A stretch of 64,000 nucleotides of DNA from DSXH01 sp020724325 (GTDB taxonomy: Bacteria; Bacteroidota; Ignavibacteria; Ignavibacteriales; Melioribacteraceae), in contig JBFLYW010000021.1 in assembly GCA_040756515.1 (NCBI GenBank), positions 1-64,000 of the forward strand, read 5' to 3'. The position numbers were made by a program, and so were the translations under genes. The notes below the pieces were generated by a model. It saw nothing but the letters and a program-made list of their open reading frames with translations, was not told where the DNA came from and ran no database searches. Below are positions 10,213 through 20,105 of the stretch, in pieces (the stretch's first letter is position 1; every line of letters starts with the position of its first letter).

Positions 10213-11502
10213 TTATACATTTTTAGTTTTTGGCGCAAGATATTTGTTGTATAACAAGAGTCCTATAATTGTAACCACGCCAATCATACTGAAAATAAAC
10301 CACAACAAACTTGGCTGGTTGAGGTTATCTACAAAGTGTACATAAAGATTAGCGCCAAGAATTCCTCCTATACCGCTTCCGAGAACACCATATAAAAATG
10401 AGTAGCCAAGGTACAAAGCTTTTTTATCTTCGGGGGCAATTAAACCAACATAACTAATAAACTTAGGATGAGCCGTCATCTCGCCAATAGAGAAAACCAT
10501 AATACCAATCATAAAAACCCAGATGTTAGAGGATATTGCAAGAACCGCCATACCGATTGTGCCCATAGTAATACCGGTAATCATAGTAGGAAGCGCTTTT
10601 TTATTCTTTACAATGTTCGAAACAATTATTTGAAGAAGAATAATTGTACCGGCATTTATAACAGTAACATGTTCAATATCAAATTTCCAATTAAGATTAA
10701 CCCCGATTGCAGCAAACAATCCGTTAACAGCATTATCGAGAGAGGATGCATCGACATATTTCTGAACATACCATAAGACGGAATCGAACATCTGAAAATA
10801 AAGAATCCAGAAACCGGAGTAGATAACAATCAATCCGATAAATCTGAAATCTGTTAGAACCAGAACCATTCCTTTTAATACTTCGCCAAGATTTTTTGTG
10901 CTTTCCGGTTTTTTTGGCTCTTTATAAATTAGATAAGTAGGAATTAACATTGCAGCAGTACAAATTGCAGAAGCCATCATAACATATTGCCACCCGAAAG
11001 CATTTTTAACATAAGGAACCAAAATCAAAGGGAACAAAAATGCACCTAAATTAATTGACCAGTAGAAAATTCCAAATCCTACTGTACTGTTTGATTCGTT
11101 AGTTTCCCGTGCTATTGTACCAGAGATCATCGGTTTGAATGCACCGGCACCAACAGCCATAATAATTAAACTTGCAAACACCATTGCATATTCTGTTGTT
11201 TGACTTGTAAGAAAATAGCCAAGTCCTAAAAAGATAAATGCAAATATTAATACTTTCCTGTAACCAAATCGGTCGCCAACCGCACCGGCAATTATCGGCA
11301 GAATATATAGCAGCGGCTGAATAGTACTTTTAATTACTCCAACACCTTCTTTTGAAAAACTTAATTGATCTGTCATATAAACAGAAAGGATACTCATCAT
11401 TCCATAGTAGGAACCGCGTTCAAAAAACTCCATTACAATCACTGTCCAGAAATTCCTGGAAAAGGATTTGAATATGCTTGCTTTTGGTGTAGTTGCTGTC
11501 AT
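10213..11502 (-). CDS. POT/PTR family proton-dependent oligopeptide transporter (MFS)
   Basis: 429 residues with about 12 hydrophobic segments. The N-terminal helix carries the ExxER proton-coupling motif of POT transporters (EFFERGSYYGM), followed by the MFS loop GDRFGYRKVL and the FYWSINLGAF motif of helix 5. It should import di- or tripeptides with protons across the inner membrane, which fits the many secreted peptidases nearby. A Shine-Dalgarno-like AAAAGG lies 8 bases before the ATG. The protein is somewhat shorter than typical DtpA-type proteins (~490 residues). Confidence 0.8.
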   Translation of the reverse strand: MTATTPKASIFKSFSRNFWTVIVMEFFERGSYYGMMSILSVYMTDQLSFSKEGVGVIKSTIQPLLYILPIIAGAVGDRFGYRKVLIFAFIFLGLGYFLTSQTTEYAMVFASLIIMAVGAGAFKPMISGTIARETNESNSTVGFGIFYWSINLGAFLFPLILVPYVKNAFGWQYVMMASAICTAAMLIPTYLIYKEPKKPESTKNLGEVLKGMVLVLTDFRFIGLIVIYSGFWILYFQMFDSVLWYVQKYVDASSLDNAVNGLFAAIGVNLNWKFDIEHVTVINAGTIILLQIIVSNIVKNKKALPTMITGITMGTIGMAVLAISSNIWVFMIGIMVFSIGEMTAHPKFISYVGLIAPEDKKALYLGYSFLYGVLGSGIGGILGANLYVHFVDNLNQPSLLWFIFSMIGVVTIIGLLLYNKYLAPKTKNV

Positions 11503-11588
11503 AGGATGCCTTTTTTAGTGTGCAAGATAGGTGAGCATCGGCATTTTTGCAAAGAGAAATAATTCTTAAATGCAGCTGTACAAAGGTG

Positions 11589-11830
11589 TACTGTCATTCT
11601 GAGCCGAACAAAGTGAGGCGAAGAATCTATGCGTAGATTCTTCTTCGCTTCGCTCATCAGAATGACAGAGTAGAAAGTATACTGTCATTCTGAGCCGAAC
11701 AAAGTGAGGCGAAGAATCTATGCGTAGTTTCTCAGTCGCTTCGCTCCTTCGAAATAACATTTCTCAGTCGCTTCGCTCCTTCGAAATGACGTTTTTCATT
11801 CACTTCGTTCTTTCGAAAAAAATTTCTGAA
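11589..11830. repeat. dispersed palindromic intergenic repeat (REP-like), two tandem copies plus tails
   Basis: A unit beginning tgtcattctgagccgaacaa and running through gaggcgaagaatctatgc occurs at 11592 and 11683. The first copy closes palindromically with tcagaatgaca at 11658-11668. It is followed by short phrases of the type cttcgctccttcgaaatgac. The same unit recurs at ~23968 and ~24171 and, inverted, at ~45350, always between genes. No protein is encoded. Confidence 0.8.
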
Positions 11831-11861
11831 TTTTTAAGAAGTCTGAACAATTCTAGTTCTC

Positions 11862-11911
11862 AACCTTGAAGGGCAACGAATGCTTTATATATCCTGATGA
11901 CCTTCAAGGTT
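11862..11911. repeat. AT-rich inverted repeat, aaccttgaagg ... ccttcaaggtt
   Basis: Two 11-base perfect arms (aaccttgaagg at 11862 and ccttcaaggtt at 11901) enclose a 28-base loop. The same element is present twice more at 23883-23932 and 24088-24137, each time beside the REP-like repeat. It could act as a bidirectional transcription end, but no clear T-tract follows. Confidence 0.7.
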
Positions 11912-12016
11912 AACTGTTTGATCTGTGTGCTATTTTTTCTATTAATGCAGCCAAATATTCAAATTGAAGTAGGCGTTACATTCAACTTCCCTACAAAAAA
12001 AAGTGGAAGTAAAAAT

Positions 12017-15000
12017 CTACTTTGTTACCTCAGCCATATCTTCTATCTGAATCGTTTCTTTTTCTTTCTGTTCAATAACAACATTGCTAACCGATTTTGT
12101 TTTTTCTGAGAAGTAGGAATAGATTGCCGGTATTACAAATAAAGTTAGAACTGTAGAGAAAATTAATCCTCCAATAACAGCAATACCCATCGATACGCGG
12201 CTTTCAGAGCCGACACCAAGCGCAAGGGCAATTGGTAATGTACCTAATACTGTAGAAAGACTTGTCATAAGTATAGGACGTAACCTTAAACGAGCAGCTT
12301 CCTTAACCGCATCAATCACATTTAGCCCCTGTTCTTTTTTCTGATTTGCAAACTCAACTATAAGTATTCCGTTTTTGGTTACAAGTCCTATTAACATAAT
12401 TTGTCCGATCTGACTAAAGATGTTAATGGTTTGGTTGAAATACCAGAGTGATAAAACCGCGCCGGCAATAGCCAAAGGAACGGTAAACATAATTATGAAC
12501 GGATCGCGAAAACTTTCGAATTGTGCTGCTAAAGTAAGGTAAATTAAAACAAGTGCAAGTATAAAAGTAAATAACAAACTTGATGAGCTTTCAACAAAGT
12601 CTTTTGATGCACCTTCAAGTGTAGTTGAAAATTTATCATCCAGAACTTTTTTAGCAATCCTATCCATAGCTTCTATACCATTGCCAATAGTATTTCCAGG
12701 TGCAAGAGATGCAGAAACTGTTGCACTAGCATACCGGTTAAATCTATAAAGCTGCGGCGGACTGCTTCTGTCTTTCATAGTTATCAAATTATCAAGCTGA
12801 ATTAACTCGCCTCGGTTATTTCGCACATATAAAGAAGCCAAATCGAGCGGCTTGTTTCTATTCTCTCTAAAGACCTGACCAATAACAGAATATTGCTTTC
12901 CGTTCATCACATAAAATCCGAAGCGTTGACCGCTATAAGCAAGCTGCAAAGTTTGAGCAATATCTAATGCAGATACACCCAGTTCTCGCGCTTTTGTTCT
13001 ATTTATTTCAACAAGAATTTCAGGTTTATTGAATTTTAGATTAATATCAACATTAGCAAAAGTAGGATCGTCCTGAGCTGCTTCTAAAAATTTTGGAATA
13101 ACCTGCCGTAACCGTTCAATATCCGGCGCTTGAATAACATACTGAACCGGTAATCCTCCTCTTCTTGTAGTAATAGATTGACTTTGCACGACAAATGAGC
13201 GTGCGTCGTTATATTTAGCAGCAAGACGTGTTAGCTGGTTGGCAATTTCCTGTTGGGAACGATTTCTTTGATCTCGTTCTTTTAATACAACACGCACAAA
13301 TCCGCTGTTCGTAGATCCGCCACCGCCGCCACCGGCGGTAACAGAAATTACTGTTTCGGCTTCCGGCACTGCCTCCTGAACAACACGTGTCATATTCATT
13401 ATATAATTGTCCATCATTTCATAAGAAGTACCCTCGGGCATAGTAGATTGAATTCTTACTTCTCCCCTATCTTCAATTGGTGCTATCTCGGATTCTAAAC
13501 TTGAGCCAATGAAATAAATCATCATCCCAGAAAACAACATAATAACAAAAGCCAGCCACCTTTTCCGCATAAAAGAATCAAGAGTATTCTTATAACTATT
13601 CTCCATCCACTTAAAAAACGGCTCTGTTTTATAATAAAACCAGCTATGCTTCTCTTTCTGTTTCAAAATTCTTGAGCTTAACATTGGTGTTAATGTTAAA
13701 GCAACGAAGGAAGAGATAATAACAGAGCCGGCAATTACAACTCCAAATTCAACAAACAATCTTCCCGTTATTCCCTGTAAAAACATAATTGGTAAAAACA
13801 CTGAAGCAAGTGCAATAGTAGTAGAGATTACAGCAAAGAAGATTTCGGAGGTGCCTTTAATACCGGCTTCAACAGGATGCATTCCGCTTTCAACTTTTTT
13901 GTAAATGTTTTCAAGAACAACAATTGCATCATCTACAACTATTCCGATCGCAAGAACAATTCCAAGAAGAGTTAATACATTTATTGTAAAGTTTGCCAGG
14001 TACATAATAAAGAATGTGCCGATTAACGAAACCGGAATAGCAATTATTGGAATTATTGTGGTTCTCCAATCCCTGAGGAAAAAGAAAATAATTAGAATTA
14101 CGAGCACGAACGCCAGAACAATTGTTTCTTCTACTTCCGAAATTGAATTGCGGATATATTTAGTTACATCAAAACCAACTGCAAGACTAATATCCTCAGG
14201 AAGATCTTTTTTGATCTGTTCAACTCTTGTGTAGAAATCGTCTGCTATTTGAATATGATTTGCACCAGGTTGAGGAATAACAACTACGCCAACCATAGGA
14301 ACTCCGTCGCGGCGTAAAATAGACCTGTCATTTTCCGGATACAATTCGGCATAGCCAACATCTTTGAACCGAACAATAATTTTATCTGATTCTTTTATAA
14401 TAAGATTATTAAAATCTTCTACACTAATTAACCTTCCTAAAGTTCTAACTGTAAGTTCGGTATTACTTCCTTCAATTCTACCCGATGGAAGTTCAATGTT
14501 TTCTCTTGCAAGCGCATTGCGGATATCTAGAGGAGTAACTTTATAAGCACCAAGCTTTGCCGGGTCCATCCAGAGCCGCATAGAAAATCTTCTCTCGCCC
14601 CAAATACCAACCTGGCTTACGCCGGTTATTGTCTGAATCCTTTCCTTAAAAGCATTCTGTGCAATATCAGAAAGTTCCAGAAGATTTCTCTTATCACTTT
14701 TAACGCTTAGGAATAAAATAGGAAATGCATCTGCATCGGCTTTAGAAACAGTTGGCGGGTCAACATCGGCAGGAAGACTTCTCTGAGCACGCGAAACTCT
14801 ATCGCGCACATCATTTGCTGCTGCTTCTAAATCCATTGTAACATCAAACTCAACAGAGATTGAGCTTCTTCCATCTCTGCTTACAGATGTTAAAGATCTT
14901 ATTCCTGCAATTCCATTTATTTGCTCTTCCAGCGGTTCTGTTATTTGCGATTCAATTACATCGGCATTTGCACCTACGTAACCGGTTGATACTGTAATAA

Positions 15001-15130
15001 CAGGGGGATCTATGCTAGGATACTCGCGAACACCAAGGTATGTATATCCAATTATTCCAAATAGAACTATCGTTATTGACATTACTGTTGCCAGAACGGG
15101 GCGGCGGATACTTATTGACGATAAACTCAT
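12017..15130 (-). CDS. RND efflux transporter, HAE1/AcrB type
   Basis: 1037 residues, the usual length of HAE1-type RND pumps. It shows the N-terminal TM1 motif MSLSSISIRRPVLATVMS, the porter-domain start YPSIDPPVITVST, the proton-relay Asp pair in TM4 (IGIVVDDAIVVLENI), and the FVALTLTPMLSSR and PLAIAGAVLSL segments. It sits in the inner membrane and expels hydrophobic or amphiphilic compounds using the proton gradient together with the adaptor encoded 47 bp upstream (15178-16254). No TolC-type outer-membrane factor is encoded beside it, so it presumably borrows one from elsewhere. Confidence 0.92.
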   Translation of the reverse strand: MSLSSISIRRPVLATVMSITIVLFGIIGYTYLGVREYPSIDPPVITVSTGYVGANADVIESQITEPLEEQINGIAGIRSLTSVSRDGRSSISVEFDVTMDLEAAANDVRDRVSRAQRSLPADVDPPTVSKADADAFPILFLSVKSDKRNLLELSDIAQNAFKERIQTITGVSQVGIWGERRFSMRLWMDPAKLGAYKVTPLDIRNALARENIELPSGRIEGSNTELTVRTLGRLISVEDFNNLIIKESDKIIVRFKDVGYAELYPENDRSILRRDGVPMVGVVVIPQPGANHIQIADDFYTRVEQIKKDLPEDISLAVGFDVTKYIRNSISEVEETIVLAFVLVILIIFFFLRDWRTTIIPIIAIPVSLIGTFFIMYLANFTINVLTLLGIVLAIGIVVDDAIVVLENIYKKVESGMHPVEAGIKGTSEIFFAVISTTIALASVFLPIMFLQGITGRLFVEFGVVIAGSVIISSFVALTLTPMLSSRILKQKEKHSWFYYKTEPFFKWMENSYKNTLDSFMRKRWLAFVIMLFSGMMIYFIGSSLESEIAPIEDRGEVRIQSTMPEGTSYEMMDNYIMNMTRVVQEAVPEAETVISVTAGGGGGGSTNSGFVRVVLKERDQRNRSQQEIANQLTRLAAKYNDARSFVVQSQSITTRRGGLPVQYVIQAPDIERLRQVIPKFLEAAQDDPTFANVDINLKFNKPEILVEINRTKARELGVSALDIAQTLQLAYSGQRFGFYVMNGKQYSVIGQVFRENRNKPLDLASLYVRNNRGELIQLDNLITMKDRSSPPQLYRFNRYASATVSASLAPGNTIGNGIEAMDRIAKKVLDDKFSTTLEGASKDFVESSSSLLFTFILALVLIYLTLAAQFESFRDPFIIMFTVPLAIAGAVLSLWYFNQTINIFSQIGQIMLIGLVTKNGILIVEFANQKKEQGLNVIDAVKEAARLRLRPILMTSLSTVLGTLPIALALGVGSESRVSMGIAVIGGLIFSTVLTLFVIPAIYSYFSEKTKSVSNVVIEQKEKETIQIEDMAEVTK

Positions 15131-15177
15131 AATTGTTACTTTCTCTTATTAATAAATTTTGAAAAATAATTCGTCTG

Positions 15178-16254
15178 CTACAATTGTTCGGGCTTGTTTA
15201 TCTTTACCGGCATATTTTGCCGCAGCTGAATTATGCCCGATACAATAAGCGAATCCCCTTTTTCGAGGCCCGATATAATTTGAACATCCTTTTCGGTTCT
15301 AATTCCTGTAGAAACTTTTTGTAATACTGCTTTTCCATTTTTATAAACAAAAACTTTTTCGCCTTCAATATCAGGTACTATTGCGTAAGAAGGAACTAAT
15401 AAAGCTGAGTTAATATCTTCAAGAATAATCTCCACTTCAACATACGCCCCTGGTGTTAATTCATTTCTTTCATTGGCAACAGTAGCGCGCGTTTTAACCG
15501 TCCGCGTGTTTTCTTCTATCTTTGGTTCTACAGCATAAATTCTACCCAGAAAGGTTTTACCTGTGTTGGGCAATTTTACATTAATAATTTTCCCTTCCTT
15601 TAAAACACCAAAGTATTTTTGCGGAACAGAAAAATCAATTTTAATTGGGTTTATACTCTGAAGTTTTGCAATGTTTATTTGAGTAGAAATAAAAGTGCCT
15701 ACGCTGACAGATCTCAGACCAATTATGCCGTCGAATGGAGCGCGGACTTCAGTTTTTTCAATTTGAGCGCGTGTAAATTCTACATCGGCAATAACAGAAT
15801 TTAATTCGCTTAAGGCAACATCATATTCTTGCTGGCTAGTCATATTTTTATTCAGCAATTGTTTGAAACGTGCTTCTTTGTCTCTAGCAAGAGTTTCTCT
15901 GGAAAGGTTTTTCTTTAATGTAGCTTGAAGTTCGGCATCGTTAATTTTAACGAGCAGATCTCCCTTCTTAACACGTTTACCTTCTTCAAATAATATCTGG
16001 GTTATTTTTCCGGAGGTTTCACTTCTTAATTCAACTTCTTCATTGCTAAGAGTAGTTCCATTGGTAAATATTTTGTCCTGAAGATTTTGGGGCTGCATCA
16101 ACATAATATCAACTGATATTTGCGGCTTAAGACCGCCAGGCGCTAAAGCATTACGGGCTTCTTTACTTCCAGAGAAATCAACCTTAAGCAGAATAAGAAT
16201 TGCAACAATTACTGTTACTGATATTATAGAAATAAGTCTCTTTTTGTTTTTCAT
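15178..16254 (-). CDS. RND periplasmic adaptor (membrane fusion protein)
   Basis: 358 residues with one N-terminal membrane anchor (LISIISVTVIVAILILLKV). A lipoyl/biotinyl-like half (SGKITQILFEEGKRVKKGDLLV) and a matching second half (VRAPFDGIIGLRSVSVGTF) flank a short coiled hairpin at residues ~100-150. Beta-barrel and membrane-proximal domains follow, as in MexA/AcrA. It links the RND pump to an outer-membrane channel. It is the first gene of a two-gene unit with the pump. Confidence 0.9.
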   Translation of the reverse strand: MKNKKRLISIISVTVIVAILILLKVDFSGSKEARNALAPGGLKPQISVDIMLMQPQNLQDKIFTNGTTLSNEEVELRSETSGKITQILFEEGKRVKKGDLLVKINDAELQATLKKNLSRETLARDKEARFKQLLNKNMTSQQEYDVALSELNSVIADVEFTRAQIEKTEVRAPFDGIIGLRSVSVGTFISTQINIAKLQSINPIKIDFSVPQKYFGVLKEGKIINVKLPNTGKTFLGRIYAVEPKIEENTRTVKTRATVANERNELTPGAYVEVEIILEDINSALLVPSYAIVPDIEGEKVFVYKNGKAVLQKVSTGIRTEKDVQIISGLEKGDSLIVSGIIQLRQNMPVKINKPEQL

Positions 16255-16450
16255 GATAGGGATTAATCCAAATTATTTTTGTGAATTAGGTTATGAAAAT
16301 ATGAATTCTCCCTTCTAATAATTAACAAAAAAATATTGGGAGCGTAATTAATTTTGAATTGGGCAAATATCTTTAAAACCGTTAATTAGATGCAGTAAAG
16401 AATATTTGGGTTTAACCGGGCTTAAATAAAAAAGCTGCAAAAAATAGTAT

Positions 16451-18160
16451 TTACCTTTCTGATTCTCTGCGAACCGTTGGAACAAAATCTGCAGGTCTTC
16501 CTTTTTTGGGAATTCCAATAATTTCTCTTGCTCTATCGAGGGCATCATCAATGTTACCATAAACATTTTCTTCGCCAAAAAGATCGAGTAATCCCGCTTG
16601 AGTCATTGCATAAAGTGGTTGTGTATGTACACCGGATAGAACTATAGTTGTCCCCTGTTTTTTAGAATCTTTATAAAACTCTTCCAGTGTATGCAAACCG
16701 GTAGCATCGATAGCCGGAACATTACGCATGCGTATAATTCTCACTTTTGGCGGCTCTTCTATTACATGCATTGCGTCCTTAAATGTAGATGCTGCGCCAA
16801 AGAAAAAAGGTCCGTTAACTTCAAAGACTTCAACATTTTTTGGTACTTCTCTTCTTTCAATTGAATTCGGGTCATAAGATTCCTCTTCGTCTGCAAGCTC
16901 GCGGGTAATAACCTCAACATTTGTAACCATTGCCATTCTGCGCATAAAAAGAATAACGGCGAGAATCATTCCAACCTGAATTGCAATTGTAAGATCAAAA
17001 ATTACAGTCAGAAAAAAAGTTGTTAGAAGAACGACAACATCGCTGCGTGGACTTTTTAACAAACTTTTGAATGAACGCCACTCGCTCATATTATAAGCAA
17101 CAATAACAAGTATAGCGGCTAATGTAGCCATAGGAATTAGTTTGGCAAGGTTTCCGAAAAAGAGCATAATTAAAAGAAGAGTAAAAGCATGAACAATACC
17201 GGCAATGGGAGTTCTGCCTCCATTTTTAACATTGGTTGCGGTTCTTGCAATAGCACCAGTTGCCGGAATTCCTCCAAAAATAGGAGATGCTATATTGGCT
17301 AATCCTTGGGCAATTAATTCCATATTACTTCGGTGTTTTCCGCCAATCATACCGTCTGCTACAACAGCAGAAAGCAAGGATTCAATTGCAGCAAGAATTG
17401 CAATGGTTGTTGCCGGAACAATCAGATTTTTTATTACTGATAAATTAATTTCGTAAAAGTGCGGTTCTGGTATGTTGGATGGAATTTCCCCAAATCTGCT
17501 TCCAATTGTTTCAACGGGTATGTGTAATAAATGGACTAAAAGAGTAGTAACGATAATTGCAATTATCGAGCCCGGAATTCTGTGGGTTACTCTTGACCAG
17601 AAGATCATAATTAAAATAGAAAGCAGTGCGATACCAAATGCGTAATAATTCAAGGTTGATATACTATCTCCATAGACAATCCACTTTTCATGAAATTCAG
17701 CAGGAGCGGATTTCATTACTAATCCAAAAAAATCTTTTATCTGCGTTGAGAATATTAACAGCGCAATACCTGATGTAAACCCTACAACAACCGGATACGG
17801 AATAAATTTTATAATAGCTCCAAATCTTGCAAAACCCATTACAACAAGAATAATACCCGCCATCATTGTTGCAATCATTAAACCGGTCATCCCATACTGC
17901 TGAATAATTCCATAAACAATTACAATAAAGGCGCCGGTTGGACCGCCAATCTGTACACGGCTTCCGCCGAAAACAGAAATTATAAGACCGGCTATTATTG
18001 CTGTTATTATTCCTTTCTCTGGTGTAACTCCGCTTGCAATACCAAATGCTATTGCTAATGGAAGCGCTACTATTCCTACAATTATGCCGGCGGTTATGTC
18101 AGAAATGAATTGATGTTTATTGTAATCTTTTAATGTGGTTAAGAGTTTTGGTTTTAGCAT
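16451..18160 (-). CDS. SulP family anion transporter with STAS domain
   Basis: 569 residues. Residues ~1-410 hold 12-14 hydrophobic segments with the SulP signature region (ITAGIIVGIVALPLAIAFGIASG, split here only by family knowledge) and GGIPATGAIARTATNVKNGG. Residues ~440-550 form a STAS domain (MRNVPAIDATGLHTLEEF). Family members carry sulfate, bicarbonate or related anions across the inner membrane. It begins 73 bp after acr3 on the same strand and could be read through from the ars operon, but its own promoter cannot be excluded. Confidence 0.88.
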   Translation of the reverse strand: MLKPKLLTTLKDYNKHQFISDITAGIIVGIVALPLAIAFGIASGVTPEKGIITAIIAGLIISVFGGSRVQIGGPTGAFIVIVYGIIQQYGMTGLMIATMMAGIILVVMGFARFGAIIKFIPYPVVVGFTSGIALLIFSTQIKDFFGLVMKSAPAEFHEKWIVYGDSISTLNYYAFGIALLSILIMIFWSRVTHRIPGSIIAIIVTTLLVHLLHIPVETIGSRFGEIPSNIPEPHFYEINLSVIKNLIVPATTIAILAAIESLLSAVVADGMIGGKHRSNMELIAQGLANIASPIFGGIPATGAIARTATNVKNGGRTPIAGIVHAFTLLLIMLFFGNLAKLIPMATLAAILVIVAYNMSEWRSFKSLLKSPRSDVVVLLTTFFLTVIFDLTIAIQVGMILAVILFMRRMAMVTNVEVITRELADEEESYDPNSIERREVPKNVEVFEVNGPFFFGAASTFKDAMHVIEEPPKVRIIRMRNVPAIDATGLHTLEEFYKDSKKQGTTIVLSGVHTQPLYAMTQAGLLDLFGEENVYGNIDDALDRAREIIGIPKKGRPADFVPTVRRESER

Positions 18161-18233
18161 TAGTTACAAATTTTATGTTTCTATCTCAAAATTAAATTTA
18201 TTTATTAACAGATGCTGAATGAGAATTAAAAAA

Positions 18234-19328
18234 TTACATACATAAATCGGTTGCTTTAATGTTTCCCTCTTCAACCTTACTGAAATATTTTTTCTGTATC
18301 CACAATGCCACATTTACAAGATTTATGAGAACCGGTACTTCTACTAATGGGCCAATAACTGCGGCAAATGCCTCTCCAGAATTTATTCCGAATACTGCAA
18401 CAGCTACTGCAATAGCAAGTTCAAAATTATTACTTGCAGCAGTGAATGATAATGTAGCTGTCTGCGAATAATCGGCTCCAACCTTTTTCCCCATATAAAA
18501 AGAAACGAGAAACATTATTACAAAATAGAGAAGCAAAGGTATTGCAATCCTTACAACATCAAGAGGAATTTTTACAATATATTCTCCTTTGAGAGAAAAC
18601 ATTACAACTATTGTGAATAACAGAGCAATTAAAGTTACGGGCGAAATTTTCGGAATGAATTTCTTCTCGTACCATTCTTTACTCTTCAGATTCAGCAGAA
18701 CAAACCGGGTTATCATACCGGCAATGAATGGAATACCGAGATAGATGAAGACGGATTCAGCAATCTGTCCAATTGTAATATCAACCGAGAAAGTTTGAAG
18801 TCCGAGCCAGGACGGAAATACTGTAAGGAACACATAAGCATAAACGGAGAAAAATAGAACTTGAAAGATCGAGTTGAACGCAACAAGTCCAGCCGCATAT
18901 TCCGTATCTCCTTTTGCAAGCTCGTTCCAAACTAAAACCATTGCTATGCATCGAGCAAGTCCGATCATTATTAATCCAGCCATATATTCTGGATAATCCG
19001 GAAGAAATATTACAGCGAGAACGAACATTAAGATTGGACCAATCAACCAATTCTGCACAAGTGAGAGTGTAAGTACTTTTACATTTCTGAATACATCACC
19101 GAGTTCTTCGTACTTAACTTTTGCAAGCGGCGGATACATCATCAAAATCAATCCTATTGCGATAGGAATATTCGTTGTTCCGCTCTGGAATGTATTCCAA
19201 AAATCTACAACGCCGGGTAAGAGATAGCCTGAAAAAACTCCGACAAACATTGCGAGAAATATCCAGAGCGTTAGATAGCGGTCAAGAAACGAAAGCTTTT
19301 TAGTAAGTGTACTCAACTTTATTTCCAA
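18234..19328 (-). CDS. acr3: arsenite efflux permease, ACR3 family
   Basis: 364 residues with ten hydrophobic segments. The conserved TM4 segment GLARCIAMVLVWNELA contains the Cys residue required for arsenite transport in ACR3 proteins. Family motifs MMYPPLAKVKYEEL and LSFTAASNNFELAIAVAVA are clear. The best start is a TTG at 19326-19328. It exports As(III) from the cytoplasm and follows arsC by 27 bp, so arsenate reduced by ArsC can be pumped out. This identifies the locus as an ars operon. Confidence 0.92.
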   Translation of the reverse strand: MEIKLSTLTKKLSFLDRYLTLWIFLAMFVGVFSGYLLPGVVDFWNTFQSGTTNIPIAIGLILMMYPPLAKVKYEELGDVFRNVKVLTLSLVQNWLIGPILMFVLAVIFLPDYPEYMAGLIMIGLARCIAMVLVWNELAKGDTEYAAGLVAFNSIFQVLFFSVYAYVFLTVFPSWLGLQTFSVDITIGQIAESVFIYLGIPFIAGMITRFVLLNLKSKEWYEKKFIPKISPVTLIALLFTIVVMFSLKGEYIVKIPLDVVRIAIPLLLYFVIMFLVSFYMGKKVGADYSQTATLSFTAASNNFELAIAVAVAVFGINSGEAFAAVIGPLVEVPVLINLVNVALWIQKKYFSKVEEGNIKATDLCM

Positions 19329-19355
19329 AATTATGTTTAGTCAGATTCATACTAA

Positions 19356-19775
19356 TCACAACTTTTTATAAAACTTCCAGAATTCATTTTTAATTTCATC
19401 TCTTACTTTTCGAAATACAGTAAAAATTTCTTCTTCGCTTCCGGTTGCTTCTGCGGGGTCTTCAAAACCAATGTGAAGCTGCTTACCAACTTTCCCAACA
19501 AAAACCGGACACGATTCTTTAGCGTTATCGCATACAGTAATAACATAATCGAAAGATTGATTAATGAATTGATCTAAATGTTTTGGATAATTCCTGCCCA
19601 TATCAATTCCTATCTCTTTCATAACTTGTATTGCTTTCGGATGGACATGTGAAGAAGGTTTTGTTCCGGCAGAAAAAACCTCGAGATTATTATCAAAAGA
19701 CTTTAAAAATCCTTCCGCCATTTGACTGCGGCAAGAATTGCCGGTACATAAAATTAATATTCGGTTCTTACTCAT
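19356..19775 (-). CDS. arsC: arsenate reductase, thioredoxin-coupled (LMW-phosphatase fold)
   Basis: The ATG at 19775 is preferred over the in-frame ATG 27 bases upstream because the fold begins at once with SKNRILILCTGNSCR. The product is 139 residues. The phosphatase-type loop C10-x5-R16 and the resolving pair C82 (VTVCDNA-like context) and C89 (ESCPVF) are all present, matching the C10/C82/C89 relay of the staphylococcal plasmid ArsC. It reduces arsenate to arsenite using thioredoxin. It lies between arsM and acr3. Its first 44 bases also occur in a dead copy at 19959-20002. Confidence 0.93.
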   Translation of the reverse strand: MSKNRILILCTGNSCRSQMAEGFLKSFDNNLEVFSAGTKPSSHVHPKAIQVMKEIGIDMGRNYPKHLDQFINQSFDYVITVCDNAKESCPVFVGKVGKQLHIGFEDPAEATGSEEEIFTVFRKVRDEIKNEFWKFYKKL

Positions 19776-19877
19776 CTTTTTAATTAATAGAACGCAGATC
19801 AAATATGATTTCTTATGATCTTTTATGATAAATCTTAATTAATCATAAACAATCATGATAATCTGTGTTCTATTTCT

Positions 19878-19958
19878 TTATTTCTTATAAGCAACGACTG
19901 TAATGCTAAAAATACCAACGTTATTTTCTCTTAATGAAACTAATTCCTCATTACTCAA
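19878..19958 (-). pseudogene. arsM 3'-end remnant
   Basis: Read on the minus strand it gives a tail almost identical to the end of ArsM (ELVSLRENNVGIFSITVVA, then YKK) with a stop at 19878-19880. There is no start or upstream domain. It is the inner left half of the tandem duplication. Confidence 0.8.
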
Positions 19959-20002
19959 CAAGAATTGCCGGTACATAAAATTAATATTCGGTTCTTATTC
20001 AT
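19955..20002 (-). pseudogene. arsC 5'-end remnant
   Basis: An ATG at 20000-20002 opens MNKNRILILCTGNSC followed directly by TGA. This is the ArsC N-terminus including the catalytic Cys, cut before the P-loop Arg, exactly where the duplication joins the arsM tail. It cannot encode an enzyme. Confidence 0.8.
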
Positions 20003-20105
20003 TTTCTTTCATTAATAGAACGCAGATCAAATATGATTTCTTATGATCTTTTATGATAAATCTTAAGTAATCATAAACAATCATAATAATCTGTGTTCTA
20101 TTTCT

